A DNA stretch of 8,246 bases from CBFDBT01 sp965603115 (lineage in GTDB: Bacteria > Pseudomonadota > Alphaproteobacteria > Sphingomonadales > Kordiimonadaceae), in NCBI GenBank assembly GCA_965603115.1, contig CBFDBT010000120.1, positions 1 to 8,246 on the forward strand, given 5' to 3'. The notes under the pieces are model-generated. The model worked only from the letters and a program-made list of their open reading frames with translations. It had not been told where the DNA came from and searched no databases. The position numbers and the translations under genes are program-made. Of the stretch, positions 1 through 5,597 are shown piece by piece (position 1 is the first letter of the stretch; each line of letters opens with the position of its first letter).

Positions 1-317
1 TCGTCGGGTCAGGCGCGCAGGTGCTTGGACCTATCACCGTAGGCAAAGGTGCCCGTGTGGGTGCCAGTGCCGTTGTTACAAGTGACGTTAAACCACATAC
101 CACTGTTGTTGGCATTCCCGCGCGTGAGATTAAAACAGCGCCCATTGAGCCTACTTTTGTGGCTTACGGCACACCCTGTGACGAACTCGCAGATGACCCC
201 GCAAAGCTCCTTGAATGCATGAGAAAAGAACTGGCCAGCCTCTACAAGCGCATCGAAACACTTGAAGAAGCCGGCGATAAAGAAAAGGACGCAGATGACA
301 GGCGCGATATCGCCTGA
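1..317 (+). CDS. cysE: Serine O-acetyltransferase, C-terminal part (5' truncated by window edge)
   Basis: The frame is open from the left edge (first whole codon at 3) to TGA at 315-317. The enzyme transfers acetyl from acetyl-CoA to L-serine to give O-acetylserine, the committed step of cysteine synthesis in the cytoplasm. The visible part begins in the left-handed beta-helix (VGSGAQVLGPITVGKGARVG, hexapeptide repeats) and continues into the AVVTSDVKPHTTVVGIPARE segment, which closely parallels the end of the E. coli CysE helix. The catalytic histidines of the family lie further upstream, outside the window. After the helix comes a tail of roughly 60 residues (FVAYGTPCDEL, then a Lys/Glu-rich, probably coiled stretch), of a kind I associate with alphaproteobacterial members. 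It ends Asp-Ile-Ala, whereas E. coli CysE ends in the free Ile that docks into CysK. The gene is convergent with the peroxiredoxin gene, with a 16-bp gap. An internal GTG at 21 is not the start, because the helix is already under way before it. Confidence 0.9.
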   Translation, partial: VGSGAQVLGPITVGKGARVGASAVVTSDVKPHTTVVGIPAREIKTAPIEPTFVAYGTPCDELADDPAKLLECMRKELASLYKRIETLEEAGDKEKDADDRRDIA

Positions 318-333
318 TTGCGCTATAATAACT

Positions 334-858
334 CTAGTGTGACTTTAGGTAGTCCAGCATAGTATCAACATCTGAAACCTCAAATGGATCCGTAGGGCAA
401 TTATCCATTTTTCCGTCCTCAGCAAATACTTTAACTATTTCACCATTTTTAACCAGCATGGAATAGCGCCAGCTGCGTTGACCAAAACCAACATTGCTTT
501 TATCAACAAGCATGCCAATGTCGCGTGTAAAATCACCATTACCATCGGGAAGAACGCGTACTTTTTCAACGCCTAAGCCTTTGCCCCACTGATACATTAC
601 AAAAGCATCATTAACCGACAAGCATATCACATCGTCCACGCCTTGGGCTTTTAGCTCATCATATTTCGCCTCATATCCAGGCAAATGTGTTGTCGAGCAG
701 GTGGGCGTAAAAGCTCCCGGCAACGCAAAAAGCACCACAAGCTTATCGTCAAACAGATCAGCCGTGCTAACTGATTTCCATTCAAAAGGGTTTGGACCGT
801 CCAGCGCATCATTGCGAACACGGGTCATAAAGTTTACTGCGGGCACTCGGTTTGTCAT
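334..858 (-). CDS. Prx5-type peroxiredoxin (thiol peroxidase)
   Basis: This 174-residue protein reduces H2O2 and organic hydroperoxides through a reactive cysteine, usually recycled by glutathione/glutaredoxin or thioredoxin. The diagnostic segment PGAFTPTCS at residues 47-55 carries peroxidatic Cys54 with the Pro and Thr of the PxxxTxxC active site. The VNDAFVMYQWGK stretch and the C-terminal DPFEVSDVDTML are typical of the AhpC/TSA Prx5 subfamily. Cys79 sits in the conserved CLSVND strand. Cys154 (DNCPTDP) lies near where the resolving cysteine of atypical 2-Cys Prx5 proteins is found, so an intramolecular disulfide is possible; this is inferred. The ATG at 856-858 is preferred over in-frame upstream starts (up to 900) because AAGGA precedes it by 7 nt and family similarity begins at MTNRVPAVNF. 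There is no signal peptide and no glutaredoxin fusion. The gene is divergent from oxyR, which suggests OxyR control. Confidence 0.93.
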   Translation of the reverse strand: MTNRVPAVNFMTRVRNDALDGPNPFEWKSVSTADLFDDKLVVLFALPGAFTPTCSTTHLPGYEAKYDELKAQGVDDVICLSVNDAFVMYQWGKGLGVEKVRVLPDGNGDFTRDIGMLVDKSNVGFGQRSWRYSMLVKNGEIVKVFAEDGKMDNCPTDPFEVSDVDTMLDYLKSH

Positions 859-909
859 TTTATATTCCTTAAATTTGATCATTAATGTAGGTGAAACCAT
901 AAAGCTTGT

Positions 910-938
910 ATTATATTTGTAAAATGAGTAATATTGAT
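910..938 (-). promoter_or_regulatory. Putative peroxiredoxin promoter
   Basis: Read on the minus strand there is a perfect TATAAT at 910-915. The expected -35 zone at about 932-938 holds only a weak match (TCAATA or ATCAAT). A strong -10 with a poor -35 is typical of activator-dependent promoters, consistent with activation by the divergently encoded OxyR. Transcription would start near 903, leaving a leader of about 45 nt. Not experimentally supported. Confidence 0.5.
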
Positions 939-944
939 TATATT
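917..944 (+). promoter_or_regulatory. Putative oxyR promoter
   Basis: TTGTAA (917-922), a 16-bp spacer and TATATT (939-944) form a plausible sigma-70 promoter. Its predicted start lies near 950, some 15-20 nt before the oxyR ATG. It overlaps the peroxiredoxin promoter head to head: the oxyR -10 lies in the -35 zone of the peroxiredoxin promoter. The region is AT-rich, so a chance match is possible. Confidence 0.4.
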
Positions 945-947
945 AAT
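933..947. promoter_or_regulatory. Imperfect 15-bp dyad, candidate LysR-type operator
   Basis: The sequence reads as ATTGAT-N3-ATTAAT, an inverted repeat with one mismatched pair per arm, containing a T-N11-A spacing (934/946) as in LysR-family sites. It covers the presumed oxyR -10 and the -35 zone of the peroxiredoxin gene, where one bound regulator could repress itself and activate its neighbour. It does not match the E. coli OxyR ATAG/CTAT half-site pattern. Assignment to OxyR rests on position alone. Confidence 0.3.
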
Positions 948-966
948 TGAAGAAATCGATATTAAA

Positions 967-1872
967 ATGAAACAAAGACCAACGATCAGACAACTTGAGT
1001 TCCTCATTGCCCTGCATGAGCACCAAAATTTCAGCAAGGCTGCAACAGCCTGTTTTGTTACGCAAAGCACTATGAGCGCCGGCCTAAAGGAGCTCGAGAA
1101 TATCCTTGATGTAGCTCTGGTAGAGCGAACTAGGCGCTCTGTGCATTTTACACCTATCGGAGAGAAAATAGTAGTTCAAGCTCAAGAGATGCTACACAAG
1201 AGCGACGCTATGCTAGAACTATGTCAGTCCAACGCTGTAGCTTTTTCTGAGCCAATAAAATGTGGTATTATTCCAACCATTGCACCCTTTCTCTTACCCA
1301 GTGCCATGTCTATTCTTTCGAAAGAAATTCCGGAGGCGCAAATTTATATCCGGGAAGATCAATCTAGCAACATTGTTACCAAGCTCATTTCGGGCGAGCT
1401 TGACATGATCATTCTAGCCCTGCCTTATCCTTTGAAACATCTAAGTTGCCATAAGATTGGAGAAGAAGGCTTTGACGTTATTGTGCCTGCTGACCATGCC
1501 TTTGCCAATCAGAGCATCGTAAAATCAAAACAGCTCAGGTCTGAGAAAACCTTAATGCTTGAAGAAGGCCACTGCCTGAGAGATCACGCACTCTCAGCAT
1601 GTAAATATATTGAACAAGATAAAATTCAGGAATTTCAGGGCACAAGTTTGCAAACCCTCGTGCAAATGGTCAATAATGGTCTTGGTATTACTCTGGTACC
1701 CCGCATGGCTATTGCCGCTGGCATATTAAACAGCACCTCTACTAAAAATATCCCTCTCGATAACAACAAAGTAGGGCGAGAAATCGCGCTGGTATGGCGA
1801 GAAAACTCCCCCAGACAACAAGAGTTCATGCAACTAGCCCCCGTCTTTGAAAAAGCAATGCCTAAAGCTTAA
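967..1872 (+). CDS. oxyR: OxyR, peroxide-sensing LysR-family transcription regulator
   Basis: This 301-residue cytoplasmic regulator is oxidised by H2O2 and then activates antioxidant genes. An N-terminal winged helix-turn-helix (about residues 4-62: TIRQLEFLIALHEHQNFSKA, then the FVTQSTMSAGLKELE recognition helix) is followed by a substrate-binding-like sensor domain from about residue 93. The decisive feature is LMLEEGHCLRDHALSAC: Cys203 and Cys212 have the same spacing as the redox pair Cys199/Cys208 of E. coli OxyR, in a nearly identical LMLEDGHCLRDQ context. GTSLQTLVQMVNNGLGITLVP also matches the family. The length is close to the usual ~305. I chose the ATG at 967-969 over an in-frame TTG at 934 because family similarity begins at MKQRPTIRQLEFL. 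Its Shine-Dalgarno sequence is weak (GAAG, about 14 nt upstream). The gene is divergent from the peroxiredoxin gene, and its stop overlaps the cysK stop. Confidence 0.95.
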   Translation: MKQRPTIRQLEFLIALHEHQNFSKAATACFVTQSTMSAGLKELENILDVALVERTRRSVHFTPIGEKIVVQAQEMLHKSDAMLELCQSNAVAFSEPIKCGIIPTIAPFLLPSAMSILSKEIPEAQIYIREDQSSNIVTKLISGELDMIILALPYPLKHLSCHKIGEEGFDVIVPADHAFANQSIVKSKQLRSEKTLMLEEGHCLRDHALSACKYIEQDKIQEFQGTSLQTLVQMVNNGLGITLVPRMAIAAGILNSTSTKNIPLDNNKVGREIALVWRENSPRQQEFMQLAPVFEKAMPKA

Positions 1873-2912
1873 AGAAAGGGTATTTTGACAGGCTTGGACT
1901 TATCATGTGCCGCCGCTATCCAACTCGGCACCTGCAAGCCTTTAGAGCGCAAAAATTCTGGGTCAAATAGACGACTCATATAGCGCAGACCACTATCACA
2001 CAGCAGTGTCACAATCGTATGACCGGGCCCCATTTCTTTTGCCAGCCGTATAGCACCCGCTACATTAATACCAGAAGAAGTGCCAACGCATAGACCCTCA
2101 TATTTAAGCAAATCAAACATAACTGGAATGGCTTCGGTATCGGGAATTTGGAACTGCGTATCAACGAATGCTCCTTCAAGGTTTTTTGTAATACGACTTT
2201 GACCAATGCCCTCTGTTATAGATGAGCCTTCTGAGCGTAGTTCACCGTGAGCGTAATAATTATACATATTGGCCCCCATTGGGTCTGCCAAGGCAATCAC
2301 AATATCCTTGTTAAAACCCTTAAGACCGATACCCGTACCGGCAAGTGTGCCGCCGGACCCTACAGCCGAAACAAAAGCATCTACCTTTCCATCGGTTTGC
2401 CTCCATATCTCAGGCGCTGTTGTCTCGATATGAGCTTGACGGTTTGCAACATTATCAAATTGCCCAGCATAAAAAGCCCCGCCTTCTCCACTAGCAAGAT
2501 CATCCGCCATGCGGCTTGCCACATGACTGAAGTTATTTGGATTTGCATAGGGTGCAGGTGGCACCTCGATGAGTTCGGCGCCCATAAAGCTCAAGGTGTC
2601 TTTTTTTTCTTGTGCCTGTGTGTTGGGAATTACAATAACAGTTTTATAGCCCAATGCATTTGCAACAACTGTCAGGCCAATGCCCATATTACCAGCAGTT
2701 CCTTCTACAATGGTGCCCCCTGCTCCGAGCAAGCCTTTTGCTTCGGCATCCCTAACCATAAAAAGCGCTGCTCGATCTTTTACCGACCCTCCAGGGTTTG
2801 CATATTCAGCCTTGCCATAGATATTACAACCGGTCAGTTCAGATGCTCGTTCAAGCTTAATAAGAGGCGTATTGCCAATAGAATCTAATGTGTTTGCGTA
2901 AACTTCAGTCAT
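1869..2912 (-). CDS. cysK: Cysteine synthase (O-acetylserine sulfhydrylase), long alphaproteobacterial/fungal-like type
   Basis: This 347-residue PLP enzyme of fold type II makes cysteine from O-acetylserine and sulfide. SIGNTPLIKL opens the fold. NPGGSVKDRAA carries the PLP Schiff-base Lys45. SAVGSGGTLAGTG forms the phosphate-binding turn. CVGTSSGINVAGA and LLCDSGLRYMS close the active site. The substrate-carboxylate loop, usually TSGNT, reads TAGNM here (residues 72-76). The Ala version I associate with this longer subgroup (~340-350 residues versus ~310-320 for E. coli CysK), but Met at the last position is unexpected. The C-terminal extension (GLQVPSWIAAAHDKSKPVKIPFL) also fits the long type. 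Cystathionine beta-synthase activity is a less likely alternative; there are no CBS domains. The ATG at 2910-2912 has only a weak ribosome site (TGGAA). Together with the cysE end at the left edge it completes the serine-to-cysteine pathway. Confidence 0.9.
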   Translation of the reverse strand: MTEVYANTLDSIGNTPLIKLERASELTGCNIYGKAEYANPGGSVKDRAALFMVRDAEAKGLLGAGGTIVEGTAGNMGIGLTVVANALGYKTVIVIPNTQAQEKKDTLSFMGAELIEVPPAPYANPNNFSHVASRMADDLASGEGGAFYAGQFDNVANRQAHIETTAPEIWRQTDGKVDAFVSAVGSGGTLAGTGIGLKGFNKDIVIALADPMGANMYNYYAHGELRSEGSSITEGIGQSRITKNLEGAFVDTQFQIPDTEAIPVMFDLLKYEGLCVGTSSGINVAGAIRLAKEMGPGHTIVTLLCDSGLRYMSRLFDPEFLRSKGLQVPSWIAAAHDKSKPVKIPFL

Positions 2913-2933
2913 TTGTCATTCCAGTGTAATATT

Positions 2934-2949
2934 TTCTATATATATAGAA
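2934..2949. promoter_or_regulatory. Perfect 16-bp palindrome on the cysK promoter, candidate operator
   Basis: TTCTATATATATAGAA is exactly self-complementary over 16 bp and lies 22 bp upstream of the cysK ATG. It contains the proposed -10 hexamer, which is where a repressor would act. The alternating TA core raises the odds of a chance palindrome, but the TTC/GAA ends extend it beyond a simple TA repeat. The regulator is not identifiable from the sequence. Confidence 0.45.
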
Positions 2950-2969
2950 TACATCACCCATTACGACAA
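2941..2969 (-). promoter_or_regulatory. Putative cysK promoter
   Basis: On the minus strand TTGTCG (2964-2969) is followed by a 17-bp spacer and TATATA (2941-2946), a good sigma-70-like arrangement. Predicted transcription start is near 2934, giving a short leader of about 22 nt. The -10 lies inside the 16-bp palindrome. Confidence 0.5.
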
Positions 2970-3026
2970 ACAAGTCTATCTATTGCTTAAAATTAGAAAA
3001 TATTTTTAATCCAGCTAACTGCAATC

Positions 3027-3533
3027 CTATTGGTTAGAGGCCAATTGTTGTATAGAGTGGCTAGAACAAGCTTTAATCAAAGGCTCATATCTAATCGGCA
3101 GCACCATCAACCAGTCTGTTGAGTCAATTTCAGGTGTTGTGGTGAGATTCGCAGTTTTCAGGATAAGATTATCACAAAATTCCGGAATTTGCCCACCAGC
3201 CATACGCACATAATTCGTCTGGTCAACAATATGTCGATCTAGAGCATCGATATAACCATCTGATATTTCACCTTGGTAATATAAGCTAAGGTCCATTAAA
3301 CTACCCATAAGGTCGCTGCGATACCTGCTGATAAAAAAATTATAAACTTTGAGGATTTGATCTCGACGATTTCCACGACAGCTCATGGCTGCTGCGGTTA
3401 AACTTGCTTGAACAAATTTAATTTGATCTGCCCTGACTTGTTTCTCAGTAAGGCAGCCTGCATGGGCCGCCTGAAATGACATGGTAACCGTGAGTAATGA
3501 AAAAACGATATATGTTCTAATTTTGCCTAACAT
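3027..3533 (-). CDS. Exported four-cysteine protein of unknown family
   Basis: I do not recognise this 168-residue protein. It begins with a clear Sec signal peptide: Lys4/Arg6, a hydrophobic core YIVFSLLTVTMSF, and an AHA site predicting cleavage after Ala25. The mature part is mostly helical by eye and has four cysteines (27, 52, 120, 156), enough for two disulfides in the periplasm. Cys27 is only two residues after the predicted cut. A lipoprotein reading (HAGC) is possible but His at -3 of the lipobox is unusual. The ATG at 3531-3533 is preferred over one nine bases upstream (3540-3542), because AGGG lies 9 nt before it and directly abuts the upstream ATG. It follows the Sel1-repeat gene on the same strand after a 102-bp gap. 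That neighbour is also exported, but co-function is only a guess. Confidence 0.7.
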   Translation of the reverse strand: MLGKIRTYIVFSLLTVTMSFQAAHAGCLTEKQVRADQIKFVQASLTAAAMSCRGNRRDQILKVYNFFISRYRSDLMGSLMDLSLYYQGEISDGYIDALDRHIVDQTNYVRMAGGQIPEFCDNLILKTANLTTTPEIDSTDWLMVLPIRYEPLIKACSSHSIQQLASNQ

Positions 3534-3546
3534 GGGACTCATCCCT

Positions 3547-3573
3547 ATTATGATTCTTGCCTATAATCATAAT
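3547..3573. repeat. Perfect inverted repeat, 9-bp arms around a 9-bp spacer
   Basis: ATTATGATT (3547-3555) and AATCATAAT (3565-3573) are exact reverse complements. The element starts 13 bp upstream of the preferred start of the four-cysteine protein gene and just upstream of its AGGG ribosome site. The distal arm contains TATGAT on the minus strand, a possible -10, although no good -35 accompanies it. It could be an operator or a leader hairpin. There is no U-tract, so it is not a terminator. Confidence 0.5.
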
Positions 3574-3635
3574 TACGCCCCAATCCTTAACGAGATATTA
3601 AAGATTCATTTCGCTTAAAACTGTATCTAAAATCA

Positions 3636-4169
3636 TTACTTTTTAATAGCTGCTTCCAGTGCCTGCATCATTTGATTAGCCAACTTACCCAGTTGGTCAT
3701 CGGCATTACTTACATAAACCGACGTGTACAAGCGATAGGCTGCCTCATAATCTTTTTCAATGCCATCACCGCTAACATAAAAATTTGCCAGATCATATTG
3801 TGCTCGGCGGTAGCCTAGTTCTGCCGATTTTATATATTCTTCTATCCCGCCTTCACCCGATTCCTTTTTGCTTTTAGCACAATAATACAGCGCCTCGGCG
3901 TGATCACCCTCAGCGGCCTGGCAATAATATTTAGCGGCCATAGCAGCGTCTTTAGCTCCTCCAAGTCCACGAGCATATAAATCTGCAAGCCTGAAAACAG
4001 AAGGAGCATGCCCCTCTTCAGCAAGCTTAAGCCAAATACTGCGTGCTTTTTCATAATTTTGAAGACTATAAGCCGCCACCCCATCACCATAGGTTTGATC
4101 TACGGCGTATGATTTGGTGGACAGAAATAATCCAACAACAGCGATTAACATTCCTAAATATAGTTTCAT
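3636..4169 (-). CDS. Exported Sel1/TPR-like repeat protein
   Basis: This 177-residue protein has a signal peptide (MKLYLGMLIAVVGLFLSTKSYA, predicted cleavage after Ala22). Helical repeats of the Sel1 type follow: about 36-69 (NYEKARSIWLKLAEEGHAPSVFRLADLYARG), 72-107 (diverged, with AAKYYCQAAEGDHAEALYY), and 108-147 (IEEYIKSAELGYRRAQYDLANFYVSGDGIEKDYEAAYRLY). Such repeats form alpha-solenoid scaffolds for protein contacts, and periplasmic members often act in envelope functions. No specific partner can be read from the sequence. Cys83 and Cys97 are the only cysteines. The ATG at 4167-4169 is chosen over one at 4196 because AGGGG lies about 8 nt upstream and the signal peptide begins there. The gene is divergent from the symporter gene across 72 bp, and no terminator follows it. 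Confidence 0.8.
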   Translation of the reverse strand: MKLYLGMLIAVVGLFLSTKSYAVDQTYGDGVAAYSLQNYEKARSIWLKLAEEGHAPSVFRLADLYARGLGGAKDAAMAAKYYCQAAEGDHAEALYYCAKSKKESGEGGIEEYIKSAELGYRRAQYDLANFYVSGDGIEKDYEAAYRLYTSVYVSNADDQLGKLANQMMQALEAAIKK

Positions 4170-4181
4170 AACATTACCCCT

Positions 4182-4210
4182 TTGGCTTAGGCCCAATTCA
4201 TGTATAAGAT
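4182..4210 (+). promoter_or_regulatory. Putative symporter promoter
   Basis: TTGGCT (4182-4187), a 17-bp spacer and TAAGAT (4205-4210) give an acceptable sigma-70 match. The predicted start is near 4217, about 25 nt before the symporter ATG. TATAAG at 4203-4208 is an alternative -10 with a 15-bp spacer. Confidence 0.35.
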
Positions 4211-4211
4211 A

Positions 4212-4223
4212 AGACTTAAGTCT
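4212..4223. promoter_or_regulatory. Perfect 12-bp palindrome in the divergent Sel1/symporter region
   Basis: AGACTTAAGTCT is exactly self-complementary. It lies 18 bp before the symporter ATG, on the predicted transcription start, so it is placed as an operator for a dimeric regulator would be. It is also within reach of the Sel1-protein promoter. No regulator is encoded next to it. Confidence 0.35.
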
Positions 4224-4241
4224 ATTTTAGGGGAGATGAGA

Positions 4242-5537
4242 ATGACTTCAACAATAAATAATCCAGTTGGCAGAAAAAGAGACCAGTTATGGTTTAAGGT
4301 CCTTGTCGGCCTTATGCTCGGATTTGCCGTGGGTAGCCTTATGGGGCCAGATCTGAATTATATGGATCAAACAACAGCCTTAACATTTGGTGACTGGATG
4401 GCCTTACCAGGTAACATATTCTTAATAATGTTGCGCTTTATCGTTATTCCTCTGGTTATTTCTTCCGTAATGCTAGGTATAGCAGACGGCAATGATACAA
4501 GTGCCATCGGCACTCTCGGAGCCGGCATTGTTTATTTTGTCATCACCACAACTATCGCCATTTCCATCGCTTTTTTCGTTACAAGTATAATTCAACCCGG
4601 TGCAAGCATGGGCGCGATGACCCAAGGCTTAGTAGTTCCGGATATTGCGCAAACAGATATTGCCGGGCGTAGCATACCTGACATGATACAGGGCGCCATG
4701 CCTGTTAACATGATCCGGCACATGGCAGATAATTCTATGCTACAATTAGTTATTGCAGCCGCAATCTTTGGTGTTGCCATGCTAAAAATGGATGCGAAAG
4801 AAAGCCTACCCATTATTGACCTCATGCGTTCTACGCAAAAAATATGTATGACAATTGTGATGTGGTTAATGAAATATGCGCCAATTGTTGTCTTTGGTCT
4901 TATTGCCAACACCGTCATTAAAAGTGGCTTTGCAGCGATTGAAGCCGTCTCATTATTCTTTGTCAATGTTGTGGCGGTGTTACTTGCCATGCTGGCTGTC
5001 TATGCAATTCTGTTAAAATTTATTGCCAGACGTTCCCCGCTTGAATTCTTCAAGAAATCCCGCGAGGTTATGGTGCTAGCTTTTTCAACCTCCTCATCAT
5101 CTGCAACCATGCCTGTTACATTGGAAGTTTCAATCGACGAACATAAAATCAATAAATCTGTTGTTGGCCTGGTAGTGCCTCTTGGCACCACCATTAATAT
5201 GGATGGTACAGCGCTTTACCAAGCAGTTGCCGCCATATTCATTGCACAGGCCTACGGAATTGATCTCACGACATTGCAAATGGTCTCTATTGTAGTTCTC
5301 ACCATTGCAGGCTCGATTGGCACTCCCGGCATACCATCAGCTGGCATACCTATCTTGGCTGGAATTCTGGCAAGCCAAGGTATACCTGTTGAAGGCATCG
5401 CACTCATCATGGGCGTAGACCGCCTGTTAGATATGAGCCGAACCGTTATCAATGTAATGGGAGATATGACAGCCGCAGCGGTGCTTGAAAAATTAATGGG
5501 CAAGCGATTTAAAAAGCATATCGAGAATGCATCCTAG
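4242..5537 (+). CDS. Dicarboxylate/amino acid:cation symporter (DAACS, glutamate-transporter fold)
   Basis: This 431-residue inner-membrane secondary transporter takes up acidic substrates (glutamate, aspartate or C4-dicarboxylates) with Na+ or H+. Signature parts are in order: hairpin 1 AFSTSSSSATMPVT (281-293), the unwound transmembrane helix 7 motif NMDGT (319-323, cation site), hairpin 2 GTPGIPSAGIP (360-370), and helix 8 DRLLDMSRTVINVMGD (393-408). Arg400 corresponds to GltPh Arg397, which binds the substrate side-chain carboxylate. Asp397, Asn404 and Asp408 match GltPh Asp394, Asn401 and Asp405. Hydrophobic segments cover most of residues 17-260. The start at 4242 is preferred to in-frame ATGs at 4200 and 4236 because GGAG lies 6 nt before it. 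Length is normal. The exact substrate (GltP, DctA or other) cannot be settled here. It appears monocistronic, ending at a terminator. Confidence 0.93.
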   Translation: MTSTINNPVGRKRDQLWFKVLVGLMLGFAVGSLMGPDLNYMDQTTALTFGDWMALPGNIFLIMLRFIVIPLVISSVMLGIADGNDTSAIGTLGAGIVYFVITTTIAISIAFFVTSIIQPGASMGAMTQGLVVPDIAQTDIAGRSIPDMIQGAMPVNMIRHMADNSMLQLVIAAAIFGVAMLKMDAKESLPIIDLMRSTQKICMTIVMWLMKYAPIVVFGLIANTVIKSGFAAIEAVSLFFVNVVAVLLAMLAVYAILLKFIARRSPLEFFKKSREVMVLAFSTSSSSATMPVTLEVSIDEHKINKSVVGLVVPLGTTINMDGTALYQAVAAIFIAQAYGIDLTTLQMVSIVVLTIAGSIGTPGIPSAGIPILAGILASQGIPVEGIALIMGVDRLLDMSRTVINVMGDMTAAAVLEKLMGKRFKKHIENAS

Positions 5538-5563
5538 TCGCGCATAAAAGCTTTAAATTATTG

Positions 5564-5597
5564 AAACCGGGTGCTAAAAGGCATCCGGTTTTATTTT
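5564..5597 (+). terminator. Intrinsic (rho-independent) terminator after the symporter gene
   Basis: An 11-bp stem pairs 5564-5574 with 5581-5591 (one G-U wobble), closing a 6-nt loop TAAAAG. It is followed by a U-rich tract TTTTATTTT (5589-5597). It lies 26 bp after the symporter stop and ends only 15 nt before the queC start, so it also stands in the apparent leader of queC and could act as an attenuator. Confidence 0.8.

Noticed and set aside
301..323. GC-rich short hairpin (GGCG/CGCC) at the end of cysE as a terminator
   Set aside because: The stem is only about 4 bp, lies inside the coding end, and no T-tract follows.
859..900. Longer N-terminus for the peroxiredoxin starting at 900
   Set aside because: The 14 extra residues have no family similarity, and the good AAGGA ribosome site points to the ATG at 856-858.
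701..922. Open frames antisense to or in other frames of the assigned genes (for example 701-922 +, 2247-2888 +, 4592-4990 -, 7839-8075 +)
   Set aside because: They lie opposite or within strongly conserved genes, lack ribosome sites and recognisable domains, and their products look like translated complements of the real proteins.
934..966. TTG start for oxyR at 934
   Set aside because: It adds 11 residues not found in OxyR proteins and overlaps the predicted promoter; the ATG at 967 begins exactly where the homology does.
859..966. E. coli-type OxyR box (ATAG/CTAT tetrads at 10-bp spacing)
   Set aside because: No series of such tetrads is present in the intergenic region; only a different, weaker dyad is seen.
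2601..2608. Run of eight T (A8 on the coding strand) inside cysK as a phase-variation or frameshift site
   Set aside because: It encodes part of a normal QEKKD stretch, the frame is intact, and a single run of eight is common in AT-rich genes.
3453..3464. Lipoprotein signal in the four-cysteine protein (HAGC)
   Set aside because: His at the -3 position is atypical for a lipobox, and the AHA cleavage site explains the signal peptide better.
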